From Aliiroseovarius subalbicans (GTDB lineage Bacteria; Pseudomonadota; Alphaproteobacteria; Rhodobacterales; Rhodobacteraceae), in contig NZ_JALBYQ010000004.1 in the NCBI RefSeq assembly GCF_022678625.1, positions 372,001 to 436,000 of the forward strand: a DNA stretch of 64,000 bases. The letters run 5' to 3'. The translations under genes and the position numbers were made by a program. The number at the start of each line of letters is the position of its first letter. Positions within the stretch are counted from its first letter, which is position 1. The notes below the pieces were generated by a model, which saw nothing but the letters and a program-made list of their open reading frames with translations, had not been told where the DNA came from and did not search any database. This document shows positions 20,248 to 30,881 of the stretch, in pieces.

Positions 20248-21168
20248 TTACAGTTTCAGGTTCGGGATGATTTGTTTTTTGCGGCTGACAACGCCCGGCA
20301 AAACGACGGTGTCACCGGTTGCCTCGGCGGCGAAGGACGTCTTGGCCAAGCCCTTCACCAGGTCGTTCGGCACCAGAAGGGTGGCTTCTTCGTTCAGGAT
20401 GTCGACCACGAACAGGATCACCTGATCCACGCCGTCCTCTTCCGCCACCTTGGGCATGGTGTCCATCAGGCTGGCCTTGCGGTCCAGAACCGTCGCGGGT
20501 GCGGTGGTTTCAAGCACCGACACGCGGAACTTGGTGCCTTCGACTTCGTATTCCTTCGAGTCCATACGCAGAAGCTCGGCGTCCGAGAAGGACGACACGT
20601 CGGATTTCGCCGCGAACATCTCACCGGCGTAATCCGGGATCGAGATGCCCAGCTCGATCGCCAGGAGGGTGGCAACTTCGCGGTCACGCTCGGTCGTGGT
20701 GGGCGAGCGGAATTCCAACGTGTCCGACAGGATGCACGTCAGCATCGCGCATTTGATGTTGTCGGGCATCTTGGCCGCATCATCGCCCATCATGTCGAAC
20801 ATGATAGTTGCTGTGCAAGCGACCGGGCGGATGGTGATGTCGATCGGGCCTTTGGTCTCCAACCCGCCGACCAGCTTGTGGTGGTCGATGATCTGCTGCA
20901 CGTCGGCGCCATTGATGTTGGCGGGCAGTTCGGCGGGGTTGTTGGTGTCAACCACGACGCAGGCCTGGTCGTCGGCCACGTCTTCGATGATGTCGAGCAT
21001 GTCGAAGCCCCAGCGGTTCAGCATGAACATGGCTTCGGTGTTGGGCTGGCCCAGCAGAACGGGTTTGGCGTCGTCGCCTTTCACTTCGTTCAGGTACCAG
21101 GCCCAGATCAGGGGCGAACCGGTGGAGTCGGTGTCGGGGGATTTGTGGCCGAAAACAAGCGTGGTCAT
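20248..21168 (-). CDS. ppaC: Manganese-dependent inorganic pyrophosphatase (family II)
   Basis: DHH-family pyrophosphatase of 306 aa that hydrolyses PPi in the cytoplasm. Metal ligands are visible in FGHKSPDTDS (His8, Asp12, Asp14), DTNNPAEL (Asp74) and the signature IIDHHKLVGG (His96, His97). Near the C-terminus VVLPGVVSRKKQIIP carries the SRKKQ phosphate-binding motif. The longer reading frame upstream reads through the gap and is antisense to the next gene, so I start at MTTLVFGH. No CBS or DRTGG regulatory insert is present. Confidence 0.95.
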   Translation of the reverse strand: MTTLVFGHKSPDTDSTGSPLIWAWYLNEVKGDDAKPVLLGQPNTEAMFMLNRWGFDMLDIIEDVADDQACVVVDTNNPAELPANINGADVQQIIDHHKLVGGLETKGPIDITIRPVACTATIMFDMMGDDAAKMPDNIKCAMLTCILSDTLEFRSPTTTERDREVATLLAIELGISIPDYAGEMFAAKSDVSSFSDAELLRMDSKEYEVEGTKFRVSVLETTAPATVLDRKASLMDTMPKVAEEDGVDQVILFVVDILNEEATLLVPNDLVKGLAKTSFAAEATGDTVVLPGVVSRKKQIIPNLKL

Positions 21169-21270
21169 GATGTGCGTCCGTCTGTGTGTGTATTTCGCGC
21201 GACTTATAGGCCCGTGTGGGCGTCTTGTCACGGGGGTGTTCGCAGGTGCGGCATTCGGGTAACAAGGGGC

Positions 21271-21909
21271 ATGGCAGGCGTACAGGAAACCGATCTTTAT
21301 CCCCCCGTGAAAGCGTGGCTTGAGGCGCTGGGCTATGACGTGAAGTCCGAGGTCGGACCGGCGGACGTCGTGGGGCTGCGTGACGGCGCCGCACCTGTGG
21401 TGGTGGAGCTCAAACTGGGCTTTTCCCTGACCCTGTTGCAACAGGCCGTGGCGCGTCAGGCGATCAGCGATAGCGTTTACGTCGCCGTGCCGCGTTGGAA
21501 GGGCAAGCCGGGATGGCGGGCCTTCAAAGGCAACGTGGGTCTGTGCAAGCGTCTGGGGCTGGGCGTGTTGTCGGTGCAGCTTGAGGATGGGTTCGTGCAA
21601 GTGCATGCCGATCCGGTGCCCTTCGTGCCGCGCAAGTCAAACATCAAAAAATCCCGCCTGCTGGGCGAGTTTTCCAAGCGCTCGGGCGATCCAAACCTGG
21701 GCGGCACGCGCGGCAAGGTGGTGACCGCCTATCGGCAGGAGGCTGAGCGCTGCCTGGCCTTCTTGCGCGAACACGGGGCGTCGAAGGGCGCTGTGGTGGC
21801 CAAAGGGGCTGATGCGCCGCGTGCGACCACGATCATGCGTGACAATCATTATGGATGGTTCGAAAAGGTGGCGCTGGGTGTCTACGCGGCGGTGGAGGAT
21901 GAGACATGA
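21271..21909 (+). CDS. DUF2161 family PD-(D/E)xK nuclease-like protein
   Basis: A 212-aa protein of the DUF2161 family, predicted to have a PD-(D/E)xK fold. The candidate active site is visible: Asp32 in GPADVVGL and ExK in VVVELKLG (Glu46, Lys48). Later RATTIMRDNHYGWFEKVA resembles a helix-turn-helix-like C-terminal segment. No function has been established for the family, to my knowledge. The 4-bp overlap with the dihaem peroxidase gene suggests co-translation, though no functional link is obvious. Confidence 0.8.
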   Translation: MAGVQETDLYPPVKAWLEALGYDVKSEVGPADVVGLRDGAAPVVVELKLGFSLTLLQQAVARQAISDSVYVAVPRWKGKPGWRAFKGNVGLCKRLGLGVLSVQLEDGFVQVHADPVPFVPRKSNIKKSRLLGEFSKRSGDPNLGGTRGKVVTAYRQEAERCLAFLREHGASKGAVVAKGADAPRATTIMRDNHYGWFEKVALGVYAAVEDET

Positions 21910-22985
21910 GAGCGGTTTTGTTTTGGTTTGCCCTGGTCAGCCCGGCGGCAGCTTTTGATACGTTGGAGGAGTTGGGCGGCGGGTTGTTCTTTGACACCAA
22001 CCTGTCGCTGAACCGTACCCAGAATTGCGCCAGTTGCCATGACCCGGCGAACGGGTTTGTGGACAGCTCCGGTCCGGTTTCCGTCGGCGATGATGGCGTG
22101 TCATTGGGCACGCGCAACGCTCCGACGATCACCTATGCCGCCGAAGCCCCGCCGTTTGAGCAACTGGACGAGCATGTCTGGCGCGGCGGGCAATTCTGGG
22201 ACGGGCGCGCCGCCGATCTGGCCGCTCAGGCGGGCGGGCCGCCCTTGAACCCGGTGGAGATGGCCATGCCGGACAAGGCCAGCGTGGTGGCGCGGTTGCG
22301 CGAAAACCTCGATTATGTCGACGCGTTCGACCTGTTGTTCGCCCCGGGTGTGCTGGACGATCCCGAGGCAGGTTTTGCCGCCATGACCCAGGCGATTGCC
22401 GCCTTTGAAAGTACGCCCGAGTTTGCCCCTTACGACAGCAAATACGACCTGTTTCTGCGGGGTGAGGCCGAGTTGAGCGAGCTTGAGGAGATCGGCCGCC
22501 AGATCTTTCTGTCACCCGAACGCTCGAATTGTGCGCTGTGCCACATGCGGCACATGAACCCGATGGCGCCGGGCGAAACCTTCACGAATTATGAATACCA
22601 CAACATTGGCGTGCCGCGGGTGGGCGACGGCGCGCCGGACTGGGGGCTTTTGTCGCGTGATGACTTGAAAGACCCGGCGCTGGGCGGGCAGTTCAAGGTG
22701 CCGACCTTACGCAACGTGGCGGTGACGGGGCCGTATATGCACAACGGCGTTTTCACCGATCTGCGCAGTGTTGTTCAGTTTTACAACCGCTACCAATGTC
22801 CCGGCCCGCCCTGTCAGATCAATCCCGAAACGGGTCGGTACTGGGGCGATCCGCCGATCCCGATGACTCTGTCGGTCAGTGAGCTGACCGAAGGGCGCAT
22901 GCTGGGTCGGTTCGAGGTCGACGCACTGGTGGCATTTCTGAAGACGCTGACCGACGCGCGCTACGAGCATTTGCTGGTGGACTAG
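21906..22985 (+). CDS. Dihaem cytochrome c peroxidase (CcpA/MauG family)
   Basis: Periplasmic protein of 359 aa. Signal peptide 1-16 (LVSPAAAF), first haem site CASCH at 41-45 and second CALCH at 209-213, both in the two-domain peroxidase fold; HNIGVPR and GPYMHNG, with VPTLRNVA nearby, are the usual C-terminal signatures. The family reduces H2O2 with electrons from cytochrome c, while MauG-type members modify tryptophan; this protein could be either. Length and the methionine-rich HMRHMNPM after haem 2 fit the peroxidase branch better. Confidence 0.87.
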   Translation: MRAVLFWFALVSPAAAFDTLEELGGGLFFDTNLSLNRTQNCASCHDPANGFVDSSGPVSVGDDGVSLGTRNAPTITYAAEAPPFEQLDEHVWRGGQFWDGRAADLAAQAGGPPLNPVEMAMPDKASVVARLRENLDYVDAFDLLFAPGVLDDPEAGFAAMTQAIAAFESTPEFAPYDSKYDLFLRGEAELSELEEIGRQIFLSPERSNCALCHMRHMNPMAPGETFTNYEYHNIGVPRVGDGAPDWGLLSRDDLKDPALGGQFKVPTLRNVAVTGPYMHNGVFTDLRSVVQFYNRYQCPGPPCQINPETGRYWGDPPIPMTLSVSELTEGRMLGRFEVDALVAFLKTLTDARYEHLLVD

Positions 22986-23039
22986 GTCGCGCTGCTTGCC
23001 GATGCTGCACTGCGGCGGAAAAAGTCCTTGGTCCGCCCG

Positions 23040-23069
23040 TTGACTCCCTCAAAAACGAACCCTAACTAT
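23040..23069 (+). promoter_or_regulatory. Probable groESL promoter
   Basis: TTGACT is a good -35 box; 17 to 18 bases later TAACTAT is a poor but possible -10. It stands immediately before the CIRCE element, the usual layout for HrcA-controlled groESL promoters. The -10 call is uncertain. Confidence 0.5.
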
Positions 23070-23075
23070 GCGCCG

Positions 23076-23102
23076 TTAGCACTCGCCCATGGTGAGTGCC
23101 AA
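23076..23102 (+). promoter_or_regulatory. CIRCE operator (HrcA binding site)
   Basis: TTAGCACTC, 9 bases, GAGTGCCAA. This matches the consensus TTAGCACTC-N9-GAGTGCTAA with a single mismatch in the right arm. HrcA would repress groESL from here. It lies 33 bases before the groES start. Confidence 0.95.
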
Positions 23103-23135
23103 GTGAAGCAAAACTAGAGCTAGGGAGCCTTAAAA

Positions 23136-23423
23136 ATGGCATTTACTCCGCTGCATGACCGCGTGCTGGTCCGCCGTGTTGAAAGCGACGAGAAAACCGC
23201 GGGTGGGCTTTACATCCCCGAGAGCGCGAAAGAAAAACCGGCTGAAGGCCTGGTTGTGGCCGTTGGCGCTGGCGCCAAGGACGACGATGGCGATCGCATC
23301 GCGATGGACGTCAAGGAAGGCGACAAGATCCTGTTCGGCAAATGGTCCGGCACCGAGATCACGATCGAAGGCGAAGAGCTGCTGATCATGAAAGAGAGCG
23401 ACATCATGGGCATCATTGCCTGA
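23136..23423 (+). CDS. groES: Co-chaperonin GroES
   Basis: 10-kDa lid of the GroEL chamber, 95 aa. The N-terminal [14 protein letters not shown] and the mobile loop [13 protein letters not shown] are clear, and the C-terminal [12 protein letters not shown] strand closes the heptamer interface. First gene of the groESL operon under CIRCE control; groEL follows after 58 bp. Confidence 0.98.
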   Translation: MAFTPLHDRVLVRRVESDEKTAGGLYIPESAKEKPAEGLVVAVGAGAKDDDGDRIAMDVKEGDKILFGKWSGTEITIEGEELLIMKESDIMGIIA

Positions 23424-23451
23424 TCGTTTCTCTGATCTGACTTTTCCCTGA

Positions 23452-25125
<1,674 letters not shown>

Positions 25126-25176
25126 TCACGCCTCCCACTGGGATGTGTGAGCAACAGGCTGTTGTTTGAGAAATGG

Positions 25177-25205
25177 AAAGGGCCTCCCGCGATGGGGGCC
25201 CTTTT
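25177..25205 (+). terminator. Rho-independent terminator of groESL
   Basis: AAAGGGCCTCC / GGGGGCCCTTTT stem-loop with a short loop and T-run, about 50 bases after groEL. Confidence 0.85.
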
Positions 25206-25303
25206 CGGTTCAGTCGGAAATCTATTTGCGCCGACGTCTTCCATTTGACATGCTGAACGCCAATGTTAAGTGTGTGAACATTTCGCACATAGGGGGACTT
25301 CCT

Positions 25304-26434
25304 GTGCTCAGATCCGTATTCCTTGTCATTCTCATGCTGATCGCCGCACCTGCGTCGGCGGTGCAAAGCTCGGGTTTCGCGTTCGGCGATGACCGGTTTG
25401 CGGCGGGCAACAATGTCAGCCACCGCGAAGAGGGCATCGATGATGTCTTCCTGGCGGGCAATTCCGTGACTCTGCGGGCGCCAGTCGCGGGCTCGGCCCA
25501 TGTGGCCGGGCGGTTCGTGACCGTTTCGGCGCCGGTGGCAGATGCGCTTTATATTGCAGGTGTTGACTTGGACATCGCCGCGCCGATTGGTGGCGACGTC
25601 CTGGCGATGGGCGACAAGATCGACATCAGCGCCGCAATCACCGGCGATCTGCGTGCGATGGGCAGCCGCGTCGCGATCAATGCCGCCGTTGCCGAGGCCG
25701 CCCTTCTGGCCGGCGAAACCGTTCTGATCGACGCGGCACTTGCCGGGGATGTCAGCATCAGCGCGGCGAATATCGAGTTTGGCAACGCTGCCACGATCGC
25801 CGGAGTTTTGCACTTGTATCACAGTGATCCAGACAGCATCGAGGTGCCTGCAAGCGTGATCAGCGCTGACCGCATCGAGTTTCACCCGATCGAAGACTGG
25901 GACGGTGTGACCGCCGGTCGCAATGCGGCTGGCTGGTCCTTCATGACCTGGCTGCGTGGCATTCTAGGTGGGATCCTTGTGGTAACACTGCTGGCCACTG
26001 CCTTGGCGGCGTTGGCGCCCGATGCTCTGGCACGAATGCGCGAACGTGGGCTCGAATCGCCCCTGCGGACCTTGTGGATGGGGTTCCTGGCCCTGTCTGC
26101 CGCCGCCGGGTCGCTGTTTTTGTTCGCCGCCACTGGCATTGGGGTCTTGCTCGTTCCGGTCTCGATCCTTGCTGCGCTGCTTCTGGGCTTTGCAGGCTAT
26201 GTGATCGGGGTCTACGTGCTGGGCGTTGGTGTGATGGGCGCGGCCGGTCGGCCGAACCCGGAAACGCTTCTGGAACGGGCCACTGCGGCATTGGCCGGTG
26301 CGTTTCTTATCACCGTCCTGTCCTTCGTCCCCTTCGTGGGTTGGATCGTGGTGCTGGGCATTGCCGTGATGGGCGCGGGTGCGCTTATCATCCGCCTGTT
26401 CGCACCGGGCTTCCACACCGAAGTGCGCGGCTGA
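25304..26434 (+). CDS. Exported bactofilin-like repeat domain fused to membrane helices
   Basis: A 376-aa protein with three parts. Residues 1-19 are a signal peptide. Residues about 25-195 are a run of short hydrophobic repeats (AGNSVTLRAPVAGSAHVAG, GGDVLAMGDKIDISAAIT and so on) with the spacing of a right-handed beta-helix, as in bactofilin-type polymer-forming proteins. Residues about 217-365 hold four or more membrane segments with small-residue packing. I use the GTG at 25304 because AGGGGG precedes it by 7 bases and a signal peptide starts there; an ATG 54 bases upstream is the alternative. The beta-helix would lie on the periplasmic side, unlike cytoplasmic bactofilins. Function unknown. 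Confidence 0.75.
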   Translation: MLRSVFLVILMLIAAPASAVQSSGFAFGDDRFAAGNNVSHREEGIDDVFLAGNSVTLRAPVAGSAHVAGRFVTVSAPVADALYIAGVDLDIAAPIGGDVLAMGDKIDISAAITGDLRAMGSRVAINAAVAEAALLAGETVLIDAALAGDVSISAANIEFGNAATIAGVLHLYHSDPDSIEVPASVISADRIEFHPIEDWDGVTAGRNAAGWSFMTWLRGILGGILVVTLLATALAALAPDALARMRERGLESPLRTLWMGFLALSAAAGSLFLFAATGIGVLLVPVSILAALLLGFAGYVIGVYVLGVGVMGAAGRPNPETLLERATAALAGAFLITVLSFVPFVGWIVVLGIAVMGAGALIIRLFAPGFHTEVRG

Positions 26435-26452
26435 TCCATTTCAAGACCTGAT

Positions 26453-26484
26453 AAGGGGCGTGGCGGGACACTGCCGCGCCCTTT
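26453..26484 (+). terminator. Rho-independent terminator
   Basis: AAGGGGCGtGGC / GCCgCGCCCTTTT stem-loop 18 bases after the bactofilin-like gene. The following 140 bases up to the lipase gene show no other clear signal. Confidence 0.8.
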
Positions 26485-26622
26485 TGCATGCGCTACCTCC
26501 ACCGATGGACCAAGGGCTTGAGCTGCAATGCCAATGGCGAAGCCGGCAAAACCCTGCCCGTTCCCCTTCCCTGTGACAAGCCGCCCCTCGCACAGCACCG
26601 CCCGGCACCCTATCTTGGACGC

Positions 26623-27360
26623 ATGAGACTTTTGTTGGCCTTTCTGCTGTTGTTCGTTCCGCTCACCGCGCGCGCCGATTGCGTCGTGCTTTTGCACGGC
26701 CTGGCCCGGTCGCCTTCGTCCCTTCTGGTAATGGAGGAGGCGCTGAACCAGAGCGGTTATGACGTGGTGAATCAGGGTTATCCCTCGACCGAAGCAACGG
26801 TGGATGAACTGGTTGAGGCCGCTCTGCCCGAGGCGGTGGCCAAATGCGGCCCGCAGAATGTGCATTTCGTCACCCATTCGATGGGTGGCATCCTTGCCCG
26901 CGTCTGGCTTGAGAACCATCGTCCAGATCAGATGGGGCGCGTCGTGATGATGGCCCCACCGAATCACGGCAGTGAACTGGTCGACGTATTTGGTGATCTG
27001 GATCCCTTCGCCTGGGTGAACGGCCCCGCCGGGCTGCAATTGGGGACGGGCGAAGGCTCAGTTCCGAACAGTGCGGGTTTGCCTGCGTTCGAACTGGGTA
27101 TCATCGCCGGCAACCGATCGTTGAACCCGATCTTTTCGGCTGTGATCGAGGGTGAGGATGACGGCAAGGTCAGCGTCGACAGTACGCGTATCGCCGGGAT
27201 GACCGATCACATCGTTTTGCCGGTCACACATACGTTCATGATGGTGAATCCGCTGGTCATCGCTCAGGTGATCGGGTTCCTGGAAAACGGAGCGTTCGAG
27301 CCGGATCTGACCATCGCCATGGTGCTGGACCGCATCGCGCGCGAAGCTGGGTATCGCTAG
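26623..27360 (+). CDS. Exported lipase-like alpha/beta hydrolase
   Basis: A 245-aa secreted hydrolase. Residues 1-18 are a signal peptide ([11 protein letters not shown]). [10 protein letters not shown] forms the oxyanion region, and THSMGG contains the nucleophile Ser86, matching the class of triacylglycerol lipases/PGAP1-like hydrolases that start with DCVVLLHGL. The segment [13 protein letters not shown] is typical of this group. Substrate unknown. It has a longer upstream reading frame, but the signal peptide fixes the start here. Convergent with the rRNA methyltransferase gene, 3 bp apart. Confidence 0.87.
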   Translation: MRLLLAFLLLFVPLTARADCVVLLHGLARSPSSLLVMEEALNQSGYDVVNQGYPSTEATVDELVEAALPEAVAKCGPQNVHFVTHSMGGILARVWLENHRPDQMGRVVMMAPPNHGSELVDVFGDLDPFAWVNGPAGLQLGTGEGSVPNSAGLPAFELGIIAGNRSLNPIFSAVIEGEDDGKVSVDSTRIAGMTDHIVLPVTHTFMMVNPLVIAQVIGFLENGAFEPDLTIAMVLDRIAREAGYR

Positions 27361-27363
27361 CGC

Positions 27364-28479
27364 TCAGCGCAGCGGACCGGTCTTGTAAAGCCGCACACTC
27401 AGTCCACCATGCGGCACCGACGCACCTAGCGGCAAGAAGGGCAGTTTGGTCGCCTTGGCCAGTCCCGCGTCGCTGGTGACAATGCCCACGCGCCAGCCGG
27501 AAAACCGCTCCTGCAACACCTTGCCCAGCGTGCCATAGAGCGCGAACAGAAGGTTTCGGTTGCCGATCCGCGCGCCATAGGGCGGGTTTACCATGACCAG
27601 ACCGGGCGGGCCGTCCGGCGGAGCGATGTCTGCGACGGCGCTGTGGTGGAAGGTGCAAAATTCGCCCACCCCCGCTCGCGCAGCGTTTTTCGTTGCCATG
27701 TCGATGGCTCCGGTGTTGCGGTCCGAGCCGTAAAACCGGTTCTCTGGCGTTTGGGTCGGTGGAGCTTGCCGCAGAGCTTCCCAGGCGTCGGCATCGAAAT
27801 TCGCCAACTGCTGGAAGGCAAAGCCGCGCGACCGGCCCGGTAACAGCCCAGCAGCGATCTCGGCGGCTTCGATCACGAAGGTGCCCGATCCGCACATCGG
27901 GTCCAGCACCGGCTCGTCCCCGGTGAAACCGCAATCGCGCAGGAACAGCGAAGCCAGCGTTTCGCGCATCGGAGCCTTGCCCACGGCCTCTTTGTGGCCC
28001 CGCTTGTGCAGGCTTTCACCGGATGTATCGAGCGAGAAGGTGCACAGGTTGTCGTCGATCCGGCACTTCACCGTGATCGCGGCAGCCTTGTCGATCTGGA
28101 TACCATGCGCCTCACGCAGCGCCGTCTCAATACGCTGGGTGGCGGCCCCGGCGTGGTAGATTTTGGACTTGCGGTTGGTGGTGACCTCAACCCGGACAGG
28201 TAGATCAGGGCGCAGGGTGTCGCCCCAGGGAAACTTGCGCGCGCGCTTGTCCAATTGGGCCAGGTGGAAGGCGCGAAACTCACCGATCCGGGCCAGAACA
28301 CGGGTCGCACCGCGCAGGGTCAGGTTGGCGCGCCAGACATCGGGCCAGCTGCCGCGAAAGGTGACACCACCGGGGCAGGGGGTTGCGCCCTGAAACCCCG
28401 CGGCGCGGGCCTCGTCAACCAGCACCCGTTCAAGCCCCGGCGTGGCGACCAGAAAAATCTCGAAATCAATGTGTTCCAT
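27364..28479 (-). CDS. THUMP-domain class I RNA methyltransferase (RlmL-N-like)
   Basis: A 371-aa protein of the YpsC/RlmL family that methylates guanine N2 in rRNA. The THUMP domain covers about 45-155, and the methyltransferase domain has motif I LDPMCGSGTFVIEAA near 185 and catalytic NPPYG near 299. A longer frame upstream lacks family character, so I start at MEHIDFEIFLVATPG. Length matches the single-domain family, without the C-terminal second methyltransferase of E. coli RlmL. Which base it modifies is inferred from the family. Confidence 0.9.
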   Translation of the reverse strand: MEHIDFEIFLVATPGLERVLVDEARAAGFQGATPCPGGVTFRGSWPDVWRANLTLRGATRVLARIGEFRAFHLAQLDKRARKFPWGDTLRPDLPVRVEVTTNRKSKIYHAGAATQRIETALREAHGIQIDKAAAITVKCRIDDNLCTFSLDTSGESLHKRGHKEAVGKAPMRETLASLFLRDCGFTGDEPVLDPMCGSGTFVIEAAEIAAGLLPGRSRGFAFQQLANFDADAWEALRQAPPTQTPENRFYGSDRNTGAIDMATKNAARAGVGEFCTFHHSAVADIAPPDGPPGLVMVNPPYGARIGNRNLLFALYGTLGKVLQERFSGWRVGIVTSDAGLAKATKLPFLPLGASVPHGGLSVRLYKTGPLR

Positions 28480-28592
28480 GCAGGTTGCATAGTGCGAAAC
28501 GCGCAAGGGCGCGACCGGTTTCTGATCCGGCGGCGGCCTTTCAGCTTTCCGGGTATTTCTGCGCCAATTGCATGAAAACAATGCGCAGCGGG

Positions 28593-29948
28593 CTACACGG
28601 CCTGACTGTGCCCACTCTCGCTCATGTCATAGGCGTCGAAGTAGCGCGCGATGATGCGGGCCAGGGGCTTGGCGTCGTCCAGGATGGTCAACACGCCGTC
28701 CTCCAGCGTTACCGTCTCCGGCAGCGCCTCCTGCAAACCGTCGCACATGGCCACAAGATCGGCCAGCGGGGTGTCCAGTTCCTGCGCCACCTGGTTCAGG
28801 TCCGCCCTGTAGTCACACAGCAGCATCTCGATGATACGCCCGCGGGTGAAATCATCGCCGCCGAAGGCATGACCGCGCGCGGCGGGCAACTCGCCATTCA
28901 GAACCCGGGTCTGATACTTTCCCGTGGCCGGTTCATTCTGCGCAAAACCTTGTGGATACCGCGAGATCGAGCTTGCGCCGACACCGATCAGAACCTCGGA
29001 TTTGTCCTCGGTATAGCCCTGGAAGTTCCGCTTCATCGTGCCGTTCTGGTGCGCGATTTCCAGCCCGTCCGTGGGCAGAGCGAAATGATCGATGCCGATC
29101 TCGGCAAAGCCGTCGGCCACAAACAGATCGCGGGCGGTGTTGAACAGTTCCAACCGTTCTTCTGGCGACGGCAGCGCGTCGGTCGGGATCAGGGTCTGAC
29201 GCCGGGCCATCCACGGGACATGCGCATAGCCAAACAAAGCGATTCGATCCGGGCCCAGTGACAGCAGCTTTTGCACCGAATCGGACATACGTGCTGTGGT
29301 CTGGTGCGGCAGGCCGTACAGGATGTCGGCATTCAGAGATGTGATGCCCCGTTCGCGCAGGCCCTCAACGGCGTCGCGGGTGACTTCATAGCTTTGTGGG
29401 CGGCCGATGACCTCTTGGATCATCGGGTCGAAATCCTGGACGCCAATCGAGGCGCGGTTCATCCCGGCCGCGGCCAGTGCGTCCAGCCGCGGGCCGTCGA
29501 TCTCATTGGGGTCGATCTCGACCGAAAACTGCGCGCCGTCGGCCAGCGGGGCCATGTCGAACACGGCACCGGAGAGGTCTGCGATCATCTCAGGTTCCAG
29601 CAGGGTGGGCGTGCCGCCGCCCCAGTGCAGGTGTTCGATGGTCACGCCGGGCGCCAGGCGCTGGGCGATCATCGACAATTCGACCTTTACCGTGTCCAGA
29701 TAGGCCGCCACCGGTTCGGCCGTGGACGTGCCCTGGGTGCGACAGGCGCAGAACCAGCACAATCGGCGGCAGAACGGCACATGGACGTAGAACGAAATTG
29801 ACGCCCCTTCGGGAATCGCGGAAATCCAGTCGCCCACCGTTTCGGCGCCGATTCCCGGCTTGAAATGGGTTGCGGGCGGGTAGGAGGTGTAACGCGGCAC
29901 ACGGGCGTCAAAAAGCCCCAGCCGCCTGAGTTGCGTCAGAGTTTGCAT
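28593..29948 (-). CDS. hemN: Oxygen-independent coproporphyrinogen III oxidase
   Basis: Radical-SAM enzyme of anaerobic haem synthesis, 451 aa, converting coproporphyrinogen III to protoporphyrinogen IX. The 4Fe-4S cluster motif CRRLCWFC is at residues 60-67 (Cys60, Cys64, Cys67) after YVHVPF, followed by WGGGTPTLL and the SAM-binding segment. The N-terminal trip-wire region (MQTLTQLRRLGLFDARVPRYTSYP) is complete. The FNR box shared with fnrL lies 36 bp upstream of its start. In Rhodobacter the same order hemZ/hemN-fnrL is known. Confidence 0.96.
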   Translation of the reverse strand: MQTLTQLRRLGLFDARVPRYTSYPPATHFKPGIGAETVGDWISAIPEGASISFYVHVPFCRRLCWFCACRTQGTSTAEPVAAYLDTVKVELSMIAQRLAPGVTIEHLHWGGGTPTLLEPEMIADLSGAVFDMAPLADGAQFSVEIDPNEIDGPRLDALAAAGMNRASIGVQDFDPMIQEVIGRPQSYEVTRDAVEGLRERGITSLNADILYGLPHQTTARMSDSVQKLLSLGPDRIALFGYAHVPWMARRQTLIPTDALPSPEERLELFNTARDLFVADGFAEIGIDHFALPTDGLEIAHQNGTMKRNFQGYTEDKSEVLIGVGASSISRYPQGFAQNEPATGKYQTRVLNGELPAARGHAFGGDDFTRGRIIEMLLCDYRADLNQVAQELDTPLADLVAMCDGLQEALPETVTLEDGVLTILDDAKPLARIIARYFDAYDMSESGHSQAV

Positions 29949-29983
29949 TCGGATACGGTCAACACAGAACGGCGCGCACGACT

Positions 29984-29997
29984 TTGATCAGGATCAA
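29984..29997. promoter_or_regulatory. FNR box between hemN and fnrL
   Basis: TTGATcaggATCAA is a perfect FNR/FnrL box (TTGAT-N4-ATCAA). It stands 36 bp from hemN and 19 bp from the fnrL start, so one symmetrical site could activate hemN and repress or adjust fnrL itself. Confidence 0.92.
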
Positions 29998-30015
29998 ACC
30001 GGGAATTCTTTCCGC

Positions 30016-30756
30016 ATGAACGAAATTGCATTCGATTCCAGGGAATGTGGCTCCTGCCCCATTCGGCACCGCGCTGTTTGCGCTCGGTGCGAGCCTGACG
30101 AGCTCGATATTCTTAATAATGTGAAGTACTACCGGAACTATGAGGCCGGGCAGCCGGTGTTGTGGGCTGGCGACCAGATGGAGTTTGTGGCCAGCGTGGT
30201 CAAGGGAATCGCCTCGCTCAGCCAGACGATGGAAGACGGGCGCACCCAGATGGTCGGGTTGCTGTTGCCGTCCGATTTCATTGGCCGTCCGGGGCGCGAC
30301 AATGCGCCGTTCGACGTGGTTGCGGTCAGTGACTTGACGATCTGCTGCTTTCGCAAGCGCCCGTTCGAAGAGCTTTTGACAACCACACCGCATATCGGAT
30401 CGCGCTTGTTGGAAATGACCTTGGATGAACTGGATTCGGCGCGGGAATGGATGCTTGTTCTGGGCCGCAAAACCGCGCGTGAGAAAATCGCAAGCTTGTT
30501 GGCGATTCTGGCTCGGCGCGACGCATCGCTGAAAAAACGCCCCGCCGTCAATGGGATGGCGTTTGAACTGCCGCTTACGCGGGAGGCGATGGCGGATTAC
30601 CTGGGCTTGACCCTGGAAACGGTCAGCCGCCAGATCTCGGCGCTGAAGAAGGCGGGCATCATTTCGCTGGAGGGCAAGCGCCGTGTGGTTATCCCGGAGC
30701 TTGAAATCCTGCTTGCCGAGACCGGGGATGACGTCGATGGCGGCCTGATTCCCTGA
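30016..30756 (+). CDS. fnrL: Crp/Fnr-family oxygen regulator FnrL
   Basis: Oxygen-sensing regulator, 246 aa. N-terminal cysteines Cys11, Cys14, Cys22 and Cys25 plus Cys110/Cys111 in LTICCFRK would supply the four ligands of the 4Fe-4S cluster. A cyclic-nucleotide-binding fold follows, and then the helix-turn-helix LGLTLETVSRQISALKK, whose E-x-x-S-R pattern (ETVSR) is exactly the one that recognises TTGAT half-sites. All four FNR-like boxes listed in this window fit its target. Its own promoter carries one. Confidence 0.96.
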   Translation: MNEIAFDSRECGSCPIRHRAVCARCEPDELDILNNVKYYRNYEAGQPVLWAGDQMEFVASVVKGIASLSQTMEDGRTQMVGLLLPSDFIGRPGRDNAPFDVVAVSDLTICCFRKRPFEELLTTTPHIGSRLLEMTLDELDSAREWMLVLGRKTAREKIASLLAILARRDASLKKRPAVNGMAFELPLTREAMADYLGLTLETVSRQISALKKAGIISLEGKRRVVIPELEILLAETGDDVDGGLIP

Positions 30757-30852
30757 ATTCCCTGCGGATTTACCCGCGCGAGACGATCCCAACACCCAGA
30801 TACTGACGCCTGCGCCCTCATCGTGCCAGCCAGCGCAGGTCGTGCAGTGGTC

Positions 30853-30878
30853 GAAACCGGGCAGCTCAGCCCGGTTTC
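30853..30878. terminator. Bidirectional terminator between fnrL and usp
   Basis: A perfect 10-bp stem GAAACCGGGC / GCCCGGTTTC with a 6-base loop sits between the two convergent gene ends, 3 bases before the usp stop. Confidence 0.8.
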
Positions 30879-30881
30879 AAT

